A stretch of 64,000 bases of DNA, from the NCBI GenBank assembly GCA_950295325.1, contig OX485806.1:3968001-4032000 (forward strand). The letters are read 5' to 3'. Both the position numbers and the translations under genes were made by a program. The notes under the pieces were generated by a model, which saw only the letters and a program-made list of their open reading frames with translations, was not told the origin of the DNA and searched no databases. Of the stretch, positions 1 to 12,222 are shown piece after piece; within the stretch, counting starts at the first letter, position 1, and every line of letters begins with the position of its first letter. Source of the stretch: Polytrichum commune (lineage: Eukaryota; Streptophyta; Polytrichopsida; Polytrichales; Polytrichaceae).

Positions 1-3000
1 TCAATGGTGGTAAGACTTGATGCAATTTCTGATCTAATCATGGCAATTCCAGCTTTTTATCCATTTGTAATCATATGATGGATTTTATAATAGAACCACA
101 CGAAATTATGGATTTAGTCACACTAATTTTCAGGTTCTGTCAGTATGTAATTTACCACTAATTTCTAGGTCAAACTATCTACACTACATGGCAAATGTCT
201 ACTGAGGTCACACAATCTAGCAAAATCATAGAGATTAAGATACGGATGCCTTAAAATGACACTTTAAGAAACTTTTGGTAGTTCAGGCATTTAAATGAGC
301 TTTGAAAAATTTCAATTTTTTTTTCCTTAGATTAGCAAATCAAAATAGTCTATAAAAACAAATTAAAAATTAGAAACTCATATGCAACCTACATAATTTT
401 TTTAAAGTTGTCTTAAGGAAAGAGCCTTTACTCTCCACTAGGGGGTTTATTGCACCCTCTCTTTTTGGAGTACTTTGAATATTGATTGGTTGGCTTTAGG
501 CAATCACGGATTGTTGCATATGTGGCTATGACAAACATGTTTATTTAGTATATATTGACGAAAATAACTTAACATTTTTCACACATTGGCTATACACAAT
601 AACACAAGATTGAAATATATGGTGATATTTAAAGAAAAAAAAGTGGTAGCTAGAGGCCATACATGAATGGTTTCAGTCTAAAAAATGGTTGTGGGGCCTA
701 GAGCCAAACCTCAACTTGGCTAAAAACATGGATTTTCTCTCAAAGTTAGCTCGGGCGTGAGGGTAGACCTCTTGGGCATATCAACTTTATAACGGCCTTT
801 GCTCGGGGAGGGGTGGAGCACTCAAGGTTGGAAATCTCACTCCCAGAGGAGGATGCCTCTGAGTCACGCGCAAAGCGAGTAGAGGGCACATACAAAGGCC
901 CTGGATTGCACGCATTCCTCGAGCTTACGAAATCAAGTTCAAGGATAGTGTTGCACTTCAACTTACCCCCCTTTGACATGATTGTGATTGACATGGATTC
1001 AAGATTCACAAATAAGGCCAATTGCGGAAGGAGGGTCGGTTGCAAAATTACCAAAAGGTCCAAATTACCAAGAGGCAAGTGATTACTAAGAAACAAGATT
1101 TGCCTTGCTTGTGTTCATACCAAAGAGTGAGATTCAACTTGCATTCAAGCACATCCCATGCTCTACCAATAACATTCATAAGAACAACCACAAAGCACAA
1201 CAAGATAAACACAAAATAAAACATAAGTGAGGGAGGGTTTGAGCTTTCCTATTTGGCCAAAGCAGTTGCATGCAATCGAGGTACCGGCCCTTGAATCCAT
1301 CCACAACAATTGCACAAGTTCCAACAACTTCGATTGCGGCCGCCGCATGACAATTGCCCCCAACTCCATTGTAACGTGAAGTGTGAAGGCACAAACTCCT
1401 TATCGAAGAACAAAAACTTGGCAAGTTGGAACTAGGGAGTAATCAACAAAAGAGACTGGTAACTAGTCACTGCAATTACCACCACTAAGCACTAGCAACC
1501 AATGCACGTTCGTCGTGGGGGATGAAACCAAACACAAGGGCGCTACCAAAGGTGATGGTGGACTGGCAATCTGTGCTATGACGATGAAGAACTCATAGAC
1601 GATGAACGAAGTGGTGATGAAGAGTTGAGGGAGGGGGAGAATGAACATGGGAGATCTCATAGGTGGCAATGAGATTCAATTCCGTTGGTAAGGTTGTCAT
1701 GTCACTGACTACATGTAAAGGAGGATGACAACTGAGAAAGGACGGGTAGGGCCTCCAAGTTAGTGGAGGGTGGTATTTATGGAGCTTTGTGGCTCTAGAC
1801 AGGTGGTGGTTGGAGTAATGATGGCCTCTGCCACTCTGTGAACCCGGATATTTTAACACATGTTTTTTCATGGTCCCCAAATTTATTTCAATATTTGGCC
1901 CCTTTTAGCCCTAAAAAAATGCCAGTCTATTGATGTTGGATTGCTAGGTTAAATCACCACAATTTCAACCTTATTGCGGGTGAGGATCCTCTATAAAATG
2001 AAGGTGTTGTCCCCTTTTTGTGTATGACTTCTTACACCTCGTTGAGTGGATAGATACCTGATTAGCCATTGTGATTGGACAAAGTTGGTGCTCTTTTAAA
2101 AGTGTTCTTGCATCCTTCTTACATTGCTATGTAATACTTAATGCCGCATATGATTAATCGCATATAACAATGACTTATTCGATGGCATCATTGCACTCAC
2201 TTGTTGATGGCTTAAGAATGAAAAATAAGTGTCACCAAAAGGAAGGTGTTACTTTGAAGCCTCAGCTCCTTAGGATGACAATTAAAAGATTTATCTGGTT
2301 TGTTCCCATCATATAAAAACATATGATATTATACTTATAGTGGGTAATCATCCTATATATTAATGCTTGAGCAATGTGTACTTAATTGGATTATAGAAAT
2401 GTAGTGAAACCTTGAATATAGATAGGTAATAAGATTATTATGTCATGGTTTATAATGAATAGATCATTGCATCTTTCCATACACGATAATTGTAGGGAGG
2501 TATTAGTGGGACTCCCAAATGTACCATGGATCAAATTATGTCCCAAATAATCTCCCTTTGTTTTCTTCCTCCAAATCATCTTCCAATATATCTCTTAGAA
2601 TTAGCATATCCCACAACAATTTGCGCTAGTCATGGGTGTGTAGACTACAAAGTTCAATGAAGGATCGTTGTATCTTCATTGAACAAAGATTACTTCTTAT
2701 TGCATATTTTTTTTGACAATGAGCCTTGTAAGGTAGGTGCACCTATTTCAATTTGTGATCTATCATGGACATTTAAAATTACGGGTTAGGTGTGATGCCA
2801 AACACAAAGCATATGGTGCATGGTTCCCTGGAAAACTGAGAAACCAAATGGAGGCGTAGCATGATCTATGTGCACATACACAACAAGTCGGCGATGTTAC
2901 ACACCATGACATAAACAAGTGAGTGGAGGCTCTAACATTGACATGGCCATGATTTTATCAATTTTAAAATTTGATGAACTATATTTAAGACATAATAAGC

Positions 3001-3453
3001 AAGTGCAATATGTTGCTTGTGGTCTCACATTGTCATAGTCATAAAGTTCTAGGCCAAGTGATTATAGGTTATTCAAGGAGCACATGAAGAAAAGTGGGGC
3101 ATGACTAAAATGGGTAGACAAACTAATGTCCCCACAATACCATGATAAGTTTTAAAAAATCCACCTTAAAAGATTTTATAAACAACTAAGATATGATCCA
3201 AATATTTTGAGATGCACATGCTATTAGATCTCCTTTGAAAGGCTAATCCAATGACATAACCGGCACTTAAATCACAATCGGCTCATTCAAACTTGCCAAT
3301 GTGTTTGGAATGCTAATGTGTGGGTGCAACTACCTCAAATTTCATGGGGTAGACAATGACTAGGATGCTCACCTTCGGGTTTCCAAAAAGCTTCCCATAC
3401 TTGACTTTGTAGTCTCCACACCCAAACTTGTCGTGGTTGTCGAAAGGCATGAT
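1..3453. other. AT-rich intergenic region, no supported gene
   Basis: No reading frame here shows a recognisable protein family or an exon chain. The short open frames (for example around 813-1082 and 1593-1880) overlap on both strands and look like chance. A slightly richer patch at about 720-1120 has no coding signature I can defend. I see no tRNA or rRNA. Confidence 0.6.
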
Positions 3454-4320
3454 ACTACACTAAATATTGTATTTAGTGTCGTATGGTATTTTATGTCATT
3501 GTGGTAACTTTCCTAGTGACACTTTTTATGAGTAGTTTTACAAATGTTTTACAAATATTTCCCACTTACTGTCAGTTCATCAACCAAATATTCAACCAAA
3601 GTTTGGTATATTCTGCATCCTAACATTTATGTGGCAAGATATTGTCATGAATGATTGAAGTTTGGATGAAAAATTACTTAGTAAGTGACGGTAATTGCAA
3701 CATCATAAATCTATAATGCTTAGATTCTTTTACAAGGAACAACAAGAAAAGTTAGGTTCACAATTAATGTTGGTGACACTACACAAGCGGTTTACAATTA
3801 CCGTAGTTCTCTAGTAGCTTGGGCACCTTTCTGCCTAATAATTAATTAAAGTGCGAAAGTAAGTTAGGCAACCCAAAAAATCATATTCTAAAATTGGGCG
3901 GATTCAAAAAGTAATTTAAAATGAGTTAGACATTCATCCAAGCCATTTCTGTAATTCATATGTGGTTTTCTTAATATCATCTATGGAGGCTAGAATTAAC
4001 CTAAACACTTCCCTTAACCAACATTCCTTGCCTAAAAGTTTGTTTTTTACTTGTATGTTTGGGTTTTGCTTGGCGGCAAATTTTTATTTGATTTGATGCA
4101 GCTATGTTGGATTCCAGTGAATGTCACTTGTATTATTATGATTTTAGGCACTCTCTGAATGTTATTTCTTTTTCTTTGGACACTAGAAAAAAATTGATTT
4201 CCCAAAAATTTAGACACCTTTAAAATTAATTATTTTTTGCCCAAGCTGCTAGAGAGCTACGGTAGTATTGAACAAGACATATAGAATTTGTGACGCTAAA
4301 TATACAATATTTAGTGTAGT
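3454..4320. mobile_element. Inverted-repeat DNA element with nested foldback
   Basis: The left end reads ACTACACTAAATATTGTAT and the right end is its inverse, ATACAATATTTAGTGTAGT, giving terminal inverted repeats of about 19 bp around an 867-bp AT-rich core with no coding capacity. A shorter relative with the same CTACACTAAAT ends and similar subterminal sequence lies at 39886-40145. Inside this copy there is a second inverted pair (about 3789-3828 against 4238-4273, both carrying a TACCGTAG and AGCTTGGGCA-type core), so it is probably one foldback element inside another. No clear target-site duplication is visible at this copy, so the superfamily is not assigned. Confidence 0.6.
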
Positions 4321-4739
4321 GTTGGCGCTCACTTTGACATTGTTATGTGCAGTTGCTCCCTCCACCCACAACTTGAAGTGGACCTCGAGAATGTTAACAA
4401 TGAAATGAAATTGATTTTAGAGTCTGGGAAGCTGAAAAGGCTAATGGGACTGAAAGTGCATCATGATGTTTCAGACCCACTAATTCTCTAGAGTGTGGTA
4501 ACCTTCGTGAGATAGCGGCTAATGCCAACTTGATGGTCCAGTGACATATTGAATGCTCTTTGCATTCATATAAACATATGCAACCCCCATAAATAAGTCA
4601 GCTACACTGTTGTTCAATAAATATACTTGCATTTTCAATGCAATCCCTCGGTCTATTATAATGAATTACCATGAGTAATTATGTGATCACGTGATGCTAC
4701 ATGATGGTAGAAGCTCTCCCTAGGTATACATTGAGTGTG

Positions 4740-5260
4740 GCCCACACTACTTATCATTGACCCATGCAAATAATCTTGTTATCACTCGCTCACAACCAAA
4801 GAAGGTGGCATGGGACACTAAGTTGTTGTGTAACAACAACTTATAGAGGTGACTCTAATGAACATGGCACACCAATTCTAATATCACATTAATCAATTAG
4901 ATATATAGTGTAGCATAATGAATGTTAAATGTGGGTGGGTATCACTGGGTGGCAACTAGAGAAGGTAATATACGACACTTGCTCAGCTACATGACATGTC
5001 TTGAAGGATCACTATTATTAACACGTCACAAATAATTTGATGGTTGTTGATACTTCTTGCTGCACAACAAGTTATGGAAGCCACTCTTAGGGACATGGCA
5101 CACCAATTTTTATATCAAACTTTGAAGTTCACAGTGTAGTGAAGTGCATTTCATATTAGGGTGTTAATCACTAGGTGACAACTAGAGAAGGTGATATAAG
5201 ATACTTGTTGGTATATGCCAAGTCTTGGAGGCAACTATTATTAATACGGAACATCAAATT
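4740..5260. repeat. Degenerate tandem repeat, ~230-bp period
   Basis: The block containing CATGGCACACCAATT at about 4863 recurs near 5094, and the block GCAACTAGAGAAGGT-like at about 4951 recurs near 5178. This gives two diverged units with a period of about 228-231 bp, plus a partial earlier unit from about 4740. There is no coding content. Confidence 0.55.
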
Positions 5261-5282
5261 CAATAAGTTATGCAGTGTTATT

Positions 5283-5387
5283 TGGTTACTTCTCTTAATC
5301 GGACCCCTATATTTGATTGGTATGTGGTTTGGTGAGAATGAAAGAGCAGACGCCATAAAGACACATGTTTAAAAGAGATTGGACTTT
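5283..5387 (+). repeat. Partial copy of dispersed AAGGTAGATG family
   Basis: The stretch beginning GGTTACTTCTCTTAATCGG and ending near AAAAGAGATTGGAC matches the inner part of the element at 28447-28842. The termini are not recognisable, so this is a decayed or truncated copy. Confidence 0.5.
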
Positions 5388-5787
5388 ATCTTCAAATTTA
5401 TCTAACTTGTGTACACTCAATAGTGAACACAATTGAGAGGACCTATATATTCAACTAAGAAATCAACAAACATGCACTTCCAAAACCCATAATTAAATAA
5501 TGGGAGGTCTGATTTTCATTCCGGTTTTTGTGAATATTTAGTCGTGGATTTGCTAATGCAACACAAATTTTGTTGTGTAAATTTAATCGGTAGAAGTTGA
5601 AGAACATGAAAAATAAACCGAATTACACCCGCACACCTTATCCCACCAAAATCAGATATAACACAATTTAAAGAAGTGGAATTTCCAGTTGAAGGTGTTT
5701 ATATTCATTTGGTACTTACGGAATGTGCTGGGGAGCGTTTCCGTGGTTGACGAATTGGGGTGTTGGTTCTGGTGACGTTAGGGTTAG

Positions 5788-5827
5788 TTTCCATGTAGGC
5801 CGCTCGCCCACCAAATTCTAGTGGAAA
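5788..5827. repeat. 40-bp palindromic repeat (TTTCCA...TGGAAA)
   Basis: TTTCCATGTAG and CTAGTGGAAA flank a CCGCTCGCCCACC core. The same unit occurs twice in tandem inside the MITE at 47927-48033. Just upstream the sequence reads TTAGGGTTAG, resembling the left end of that MITE, so this is probably a one-unit or truncated member of the same family. Confidence 0.5.
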
Positions 5828-5918
5828 GATAACAAAAACATTATAAAACATAAATAACTTTTCTTGATAAAAATAGTGTGTAAATCCAAATAGTAACTTG
5901 CACTAATTGGGATAATTA

Positions 5919-6434
5919 GGGCCGCTTTACACCTAGAGGCCGGGCCAATTTCCCTTGAGGCCGATTGCATGAAATCTTAGCCTCTTTTGGGTTGGAGGCT
6001 AGCCTTAACTACACATTACAATAAGATTATAATGGGGGCCAATTTTCCCATATGTAATGGCCTTAGGACCAAGAAGCCAGGCCGATTCAATAAATCTAAC
6101 ATAATCCAACGGATCTAGCATAATCTAGCATAGAGCCACTCAGATTTCCACAAAATTCAACGGATCTGATTAGCTGAAAAAAATCATATTTTATTTTAAA
6201 AAATAATTTATTGAAATATGACATTGGCCCTCCATTTTGGGTGCACTTAATTCAACGAGCTCGGGCCATGTCAAAACATGCAGTTTTTGATTAAAAAAAT
6301 TCATACCACCAAATTGGCCCGGCTTCTAGGTGTAAAGGGGTTGGGACCGATTTCAACCTTTTGACCAATCACAAGTGAGGATTTCAAGCCTCTTACACAA
6401 CGAATTGGCCCGGCCTCTAGGTGTAAAGCGGCCC
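5919..6434. mobile_element. Tourist/Harbinger-like MITE with 32-bp perfect TIRs
   Basis: Bases 5919-5950, starting GGGCCGCTTTACACCTAGAG, are the exact reverse complement of 6403-6434 over all 32 positions. The flanking triplet is TTA on both sides (5916-5918 and 6435-6437), a target duplication typical of the PIF/Harbinger superfamily. The 516-bp body is AT-rich and non-coding. A diverged extra copy of the right end lies inside at about 6312-6345, suggesting internal duplication or nesting. Perfect ends imply fairly recent movement. Confidence 0.85.
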
Positions 6435-6559
6435 TTAGTGTAGCAATTAATGGAGAAGAGTAAATCTTTATCATCTGAAAGTTTCATTGTATTAAGGAAA
6501 ACATTACAGTATAAAATTCCTGAAAGAATGCCCAAAAAACATGACAAATATATGACCTG

Positions 6560-7370
6560 ACAGGCAGTTTCCAGTATGTAGAGTTTCATGATTTGAAATT
6601 CCATTGTAACAAACACACTCCATTTACTTGACGATTCACATGAAAGCAAACTTTGTGACCATTATGGCATAATTGATTTGTTAAGCTCATAGCATCTTGG
6701 GGGCATCTTGGGTGCATCTTTGTAAGAAAGCACCGTTGCAACACCGCGGTAGGCTCAACACTTTGCATGCCGAGGGCCGATTTAGACTTCACTTTTCTGC
6801 CACATCAACTTTGTCACAGGTTTCAGTCAATCGTCATGCGCCATGTGGAACCTTCGGCACAAATTAAAGATGGATCAAACAGTGTCGAAGCTGCCATGGT
6901 ACTATGATAGCCTATCACTGCATGCCACGTGAGTGAAGTGAAGGGATTAAAAATTAGAAACCGGTCTCTGGTATGTAGAAATGCAATTATTTGAATGTTT
7001 TCCATTGTCAATAGCAAACTCTCCATTACTTGGCAAACAAAAGAAACTTGTGACCTAAAAAGGTCATTGAAATGTTAAGCTCGTAGCTAGCATCTTAGTG
7101 TTCAAGGGTGCCATTAATTTACAACACCATGTTAAGTTGTGAACCTAAAAATGTGATTGTTTTATTATGTTCACAGCATCTTGCCAAGGGATACCATTAC
7201 GATGCCGCCGTAGGTTCACCACTTTGCATGTCGAAGAATAATACATACTTGTTTATTTATTTTGGTGGCACATCAACTTAATTTGTCACAAATTTCAACC
7301 AATTGCAATGTGACATGTGTCACTTTAAAGAGATGGGATTTCATTAGGTGTCGAAGCTTGCTATATATGG
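6560..7370. repeat. ~400-bp tandem direct duplication upstream of carrier gene
   Basis: Two diverged copies lie head to tail, roughly 6560-6960 and 6961-7370. Both have, in the same order, a GGTATGTAGA-like start, a CTCCATT(T)ACTTG block, TTGTGACC, GTTAAGCTC(G/A)TAG, CATCTTG, a GCCGCCGTAGGTTCA-like block, CACTTTGCATG, GGCACATCAACTT and GTGTCGAAGC. No protein is encoded. The array ends about 100 bp before the GC-richer leader region of the ADP/ATP carrier gene. Confidence 0.6.
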
Positions 7371-7469
7371 TGTTAAAGGCGGTGAACTAGCTAGCAATGT
7401 ATGGTGCATGAGTGGATTGAAGGGTGATGATGGGGTGGGGTTAGGGTTCGAAATGGGAGGGGGGACGTA

Positions 7470-9242
7470 GATGCATGGGGAGATGAGATGGAAACATCTG
7501 GGCCGTCCATGGGGATCCCTGCCCTATCACCAGCCTTCGCAGCTTCTTCTACTTCTTCCCAACTCCCATACTCCCTTCGTTCGTCGTCTCCCCCAATTTC
7601 CCCTCGCCCGCCCGCGCCGTCACCGCCCCCATCGCCATGCGCGCGCACTGAAATCGGCCTCCCCGCCCTCGCAGCTCTCCGGGGACCCCTCTCTTGCGCA
7701 CTTTGGAGGAGCGTGCAGGGAGAACGGGGCGATTGTAAAGCTGTAATGACCAGCTTCTGCGGTGCCAGGCAAACGGATCCGCGCTGAGATCATTGAGGGT
7801 ACCATTGAACGCACAAAGCTTGGGTCCAACCAAGGTCGGCAGCTACATAGCTCTCACGTTCCTGTGCTATGCCATTCTCATGTTTTCGCAATGTCATCGC
7901 TCAACGTGAGATTTCATGAGGTTGGATGTTAACAGGCCAAAAAGGTGCTTGTGGTTAAGGGCTTTCGTGTAGATTGGGGTTGGGTCACGTGAGAGAGATA
8001 CTGCGAAATCTTGGATGTGGAAATGTTGCACGATCATTGACTGGGGTTTGCAGGTTGATGACATGATGATGTGTGTGGTTTCTGACGTACGTAATATCCG
8101 GTTAAGTGTGCTCGATCGTGTCTGTGAGTAGGGTGTGAAGGTCTTTGAGCACCTCCATGTGATTGTAGGGTTAATCAAGAAGGGTCTCAGAATCACGCAT
8201 GAGTTGAAATGGAGGAGGGAGTTTCGTTACACCATTCAGTCATATATAATCAAGCGACTGGGTTAGACAACGGAATCGAAATGAGGGAGGAATGAGGGAT
8301 TTTTCTTTTATAAGTGCGTAGAGTGTCTTATGATATGTGGTTCAAACCCCGTTGGGAAACGTCATAGTCTTATCTTCGGCTGATCGCACAAGAAAGCCAT
8401 TAGATGATGTTGAATGTGCATATCTTGCTTTTGTTCTACTCTGTTTAATAGGTGTGCCTGTTGTCATGGTTGATGATCACGACTATTGGCTTATACGTAG
8501 GGCATGCCATGTGGGATTTGAAGAACCTTCGCCCGGTAACCCTTTTTTCTAGTTTCTTGATGACAGCCCATAAACCTTTAAGGTTGATCAAAATGGCATC
8601 CAAACCATCAAGACCTGGATATGGAGACCTTCTCTTCTGTAGTGTAAGGGATCAAGTTCAGAGGATCCGTTCTTTAGGGCCTGGATAGGGTTCTTTCTTG
8701 ATTCTGACATATAAACGACCGGATGTGGTAATTGCAACGTCCAACATGGATGTGGAACAGATGGAACCCTTAAGTCTCTTCAATGTATGGATGTACCCAA
8801 GTGCATCGATACAAGTGTAAAGATCCTGTACTCACAGGCCGTAACTCATTGCTTAAAAGTTTCAAAGGAGATGTAAGCCATAACATCCGAAGAAACTTGA
8901 ACAGTTTGTCAACGTTCGGTAATTTAGGCGGTGGATATATAATCTTGAATATTTTAAATTCTACAGTGCAGCCATTAAACCTGTTGTCATCTGTTGTACA
9001 TTTATCTTGTTGTGGGGTGACGTTATGGTACAGCTTCAAGAACATGTGCATGGATGTCCATTATGCATCCCGGCTTGAACTCTTTGAAAGAAATCTCTCT
9101 TGTTCGCCCTTAACATATTAACCTCAATGTCATTCGAGTTCAAAGCACATGACTGGTCATTCAAGTATAATATGGCTATTTCTGAGAAATTAATGGAGTG
9201 CTGTTTGCAGGAGTGAGGCGCTGTCAAAAGGTTACTTGCGCA
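7470..9242 (+). promoter_or_regulatory. Probable promoter/leader region of ADP/ATP carrier gene
   Basis: About 7480-7800 is markedly GC-rich compared with the surrounding DNA and pyrimidine-rich (runs of CTTCTTCTACTTCTT and CCCGCCCGCGCC), which fits a 5' untranslated leader or promoter. From about 7800 to 9210 the sequence returns to AT-rich, intron-like composition, and TTTGCAG at 9204-9210 could be the acceptor of a leader intron just before the start codon at 9243. The open frames across the GC-rich patch exist on both strands and look like composition artefacts. The leader-intron reading is inference. Confidence 0.4.
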
Positions 9243-11377
9243 ATGGGACCCGAGAGGTCCAGGGGGGCTTCGGCGGGGAGCTTCCAGTACTTGGTGGGAT
9301 CATCATACCTATCCACAAAGCTTGCACCAATCTCTTCCGCCCCACGATCATCTGCTCCTGCTGCAGGAATCCCAAAATTTGCATTCGGAATTAGGCCCCC
9401 CCTCTTCACTCCGACGAGCAGCAATGCGCACTTGGTGGGCAGGTCTTGTGCCTTACAGTGCCCTGCCGACATTCTCTACGGATGCAAGAATGGCGCCATC
9501 GCCAGGCCGACATCAACTCATCATCCTGTCTTCGTGTCTGCCCCAGCGGAGAAGGGCCCGTACGGTTTCGTAATCGATTTCTTGATGGGAGGTGTATCGG
9601 CTGCAGTTTCCAAGACATCCGCAGCTCCCATTGAGCGTGTGAAGCTGTTGATTCAGAACCAGGACGAGATGATCAAGCAGGGCAGGCTGTCGGAGCCTTA
9701 CAAAGGTGTGGGGGAGTGCTTCAAGCGTACTATTGCTGATGAGGGCTTCGCTGCTTTGTGGCGTGGTAACCTTGCGAATGTCATCCGCTACTTTCCTACC
9801 CAGGTGTGTATGTCCATAAATACAAATATTTGATGTTTGAGTTGATATTTCTACTCTAATTTTTTGTAGCAGATCTCTCAATATATAGGACTTCAACCAA
9901 TGCTTACACTCCTCGGTCTAATTGCAAAGATTTCGTTAACGTGATGTCTCTCTGATGAAAATGATTTCCCTGTCAGTACTCATGGCTTGAGTAACTTATA
10001 TTCTCGGATTGAAGTTCTCGTGGCGTATTGCGATTCAAAGTGATTACGTAATCCTACCGACATCTGGTGTTATGTAGTGCATACCACTTCAGTATCTAGC
10101 CTTCATTGCCTGTTTTGAAATCATGTAGGTTTTTAGTAGAAGTCCGTTGAAGGGGATTTGTAAGTAGGCCTACTGCTCATGGGCAATTCATGTATTTACT
10201 GTCTGTCTACCTTATGTAAAGACATTCTTCATTTTATGACTCCTGAAACTTAAAAGATGGAAATTCTATACAGTGCAGTCCAACTGTCTATAAGTTAGCG
10301 AATGCAAGAAGGCATCCTGATGGCGAACATTTTGATGTGCACAGCTGAGTAGTATACTGGTTCCTAACGACACAATTTTACATTTCATGTAGGCCCTGAA
10401 TTTTGCTTTCAAGGATTACTTCAACAAGCTATTCGGGATGAAAAAGGACAGAGATGGATACTGGTGGTGGTTTGCTGGGAATTTGGCATCCGGAGGGGCT
10501 GCAGGAGCATCATCACTTCTTTTTGTCTACTCACTTGATTATGCACGAACACGGTTGGCCAATGATGCAAAGTCGTCAAAGGGGGGAGGTGAGCGTCAAT
10601 TCAATGGGCTTTTCGACGTTTACAAAAAGACACTGGCTACAGATGGTATTGGCGGTCTATATCGTGGTTTTGTGATCTCATGTGTGGGTATTGTGGTCTA
10701 CCGTGGCCTCTACTTTGGCATGTATGACTCATTGAAGCCTGTTCTCTTGGTTGGCACACTTGAGGTACACAATCTTAACCCTTCACAATTATGCCACTCC
10801 TCACCCTTCTAACTTTCCACTATTATTAAAGCATGTTTTTGATTGTCCACACTCATGACCCATCAATCAGGCACCATCCTCGTCAGATGCTGACGTCTCA
10901 TCTCTCACATTGCAACATTTGCATTGCACATGGGCTTGTGTTTAGAGTTAAATGTAAAACTGTAGCTGTGATGTGATCATCAACACTTGAGAGATGCACA
11001 GATGGAAAGCTAGCGCTGATCTTTTGTCTTGCCATGGAGAAATTATTCTGATAAATGAATTCCTCTTATAATGCGTGCAGGGAAATTTCTTTGCCAGTTT
11101 CATGCTGGGTTGGTGTATTACTATTGGTGCGGGATTGGCATCGTACCCATTGGACACAGTGCGGCGGCGCATGATGATGACTTCCGGGCAGGCAGTGAAA
11201 TACAACTCCAGCATGGACGCACTAAGGCAGATCGTTGCCAAGGAAGGCACCAAGTCGCTCTTCAAAGGTGCGGGTGCTAACATTCTCCGGGCAGTTGCCG
11301 GAGCTGGTGTCCTCTCAGGCTATGACCAGCTCCAACTCATCTTCTTTGGCAAGGCCTATAGTGGCGGAGGTGGTTAG
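9243..11377 (+). CDS. AAC: Mitochondrial ADP/ATP carrier (adenine nucleotide translocator)
   Basis: Exchanges cytosolic ADP for matrix ATP across the inner mitochondrial membrane. Coding exons: 9243-9803, 10393-10764, 11081-11377, both introns phase 0 with GT-AG ends, 409 aa. Residues 1-105 are a Ser/Ala/Pro-rich N-terminal extension of the kind plant carriers have before the conserved body. Three carrier repeats follow, with signature motifs PIERVK (129-134), YSLDYARTR (233-241, the second-repeat variant) and [11 protein letters not shown] (334-344). RRRMMM is the diagnostic ADP/ATP carrier signature. The first ATG of the long frame after a probable leader acceptor is taken as start; an upstream GTG frame is not credible. 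The C-terminus ends in a Gly-rich tail. I see no lesion. The family assignment is essentially certain; the exact isoform is not. Confidence 0.96.
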
Positions 11378-12010
11378 GATTTGGAATCATCCACCATCTC
11401 GCATTTGCGGGACCACTTAACTTAGAACAGGAGTTTATGTTAATTTTCACTTTGCCATCATGCAAACATTTTGTGAAATGTATGAGGCCTTCTTCTAGGA
11501 GCTTGGGATCGATGCTGCGGCGTTCGTTGAGACCAAATTCCCCTGTTGCGGCAAGGAGAGGTTGATGTTGTTTAATTTCACATGACGCTATGGTTGCCCA
11601 GTGCTTTTTTTACACAAACTAAAATAATTCTGAGTTACCATCTCGATCATTGATGAATTTTCATTTATGAAGATATTTCCTCTAATTGCTAGTACAAGAG
11701 CTCTATATATGTTGCCGGCCACCACCAGAAACAAGGAAGTTGGCTGAAGTTTGGACAGCTGATTTAATGGTTTGGATATCATATAAGCCCTTGCAAGTTA
11801 CTCTAATTGAGAAGATTTCAAATCTGCATGCTTTGTACTCTGAAATTGTTTTACACCGGACACTGAAAATTGGCCTTGTGAAATGGCAACGTTACAATGG
11901 AGACACATTTGTTCTAGACAGGCTCTCTGTGCTCAGTACTGTGCAAAAACCCCTGTTGCTCACAGAGTTTGCTTTTTACAATAACCTAGAGCTAGAGCAG
12001 GCTCCAAGTG
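11378..12010. other. 3' flank of carrier gene, no supported gene
   Basis: This contains the presumptive 3' untranslated region. A 115-codon open frame at 11686-12033 has no recognisable family, no exon context and runs into the repeat starting near 12011. I do not call it a gene. Confidence 0.5.
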
Positions 12011-12222
12011 TCCGGGGATATTTTGGGACATAGTAGGTTGAAATCCTAGTGTTTCTAAGTCCAACCAGTTAAATGTTTTGGTCTTTTGGTTATTTCTTTA
12101 TTAATTGGAAGCATATTCCATAGATTCCTCTAAAATTTTCGGTAAACCTTGAACTTCAACAGGTTATCTCTCAAACTCAACCGGTTCATCTGTAACTAGC
12201 GGTCGGTTCTCCCCGTTCATTG
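12011..12222 (+). repeat. Dispersed ~220-bp repeat, copy 1 (upstream of amidohydrolase)
   Basis: Starts near TCCGGGGATATTTTGGG and ends near CTAGCGGTCGGTTCTCC. A similar copy in the same orientation lies at 20522-20751. Shared blocks include CCTAGTGTTTC, AAGTCCAACCAG, TTCCTCTAAAAT, TTGAACTTCAAC and GTAACTAGCGGTCGGTTCTC. Inverted fragments of the family are visible near 55206-55290, 56886-56935 and 48338-48385. No terminal inverted repeats are obvious. Confidence 0.65.

Noticed and set aside
4740-5260. CRISPR-like array
   Set aside because: The repeat unit is ~230 bp and degenerate, with no short exact repeats or unique spacers. Nothing else in the window resembles a CRISPR array.
7471-7833. 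Overlapping open frames on both strands in the GC-rich patch
   Set aside because: Five or more frames overlap on both strands, which is expected from GC-rich composition. None resembles a protein family, and the patch fits a leader/promoter.
8337-8552. 71-codon frame with hydrophobic stretch upstream of the carrier start
   Set aside because: It lies in AT-balanced, intron-like sequence between the leader patch and the start codon, and there is no supporting motif.
11686-12033. 115-codon open frame downstream of the carrier gene
   Set aside because: It runs into a dispersed repeat, has no family resemblance and lies in the carrier's probable 3' flank.
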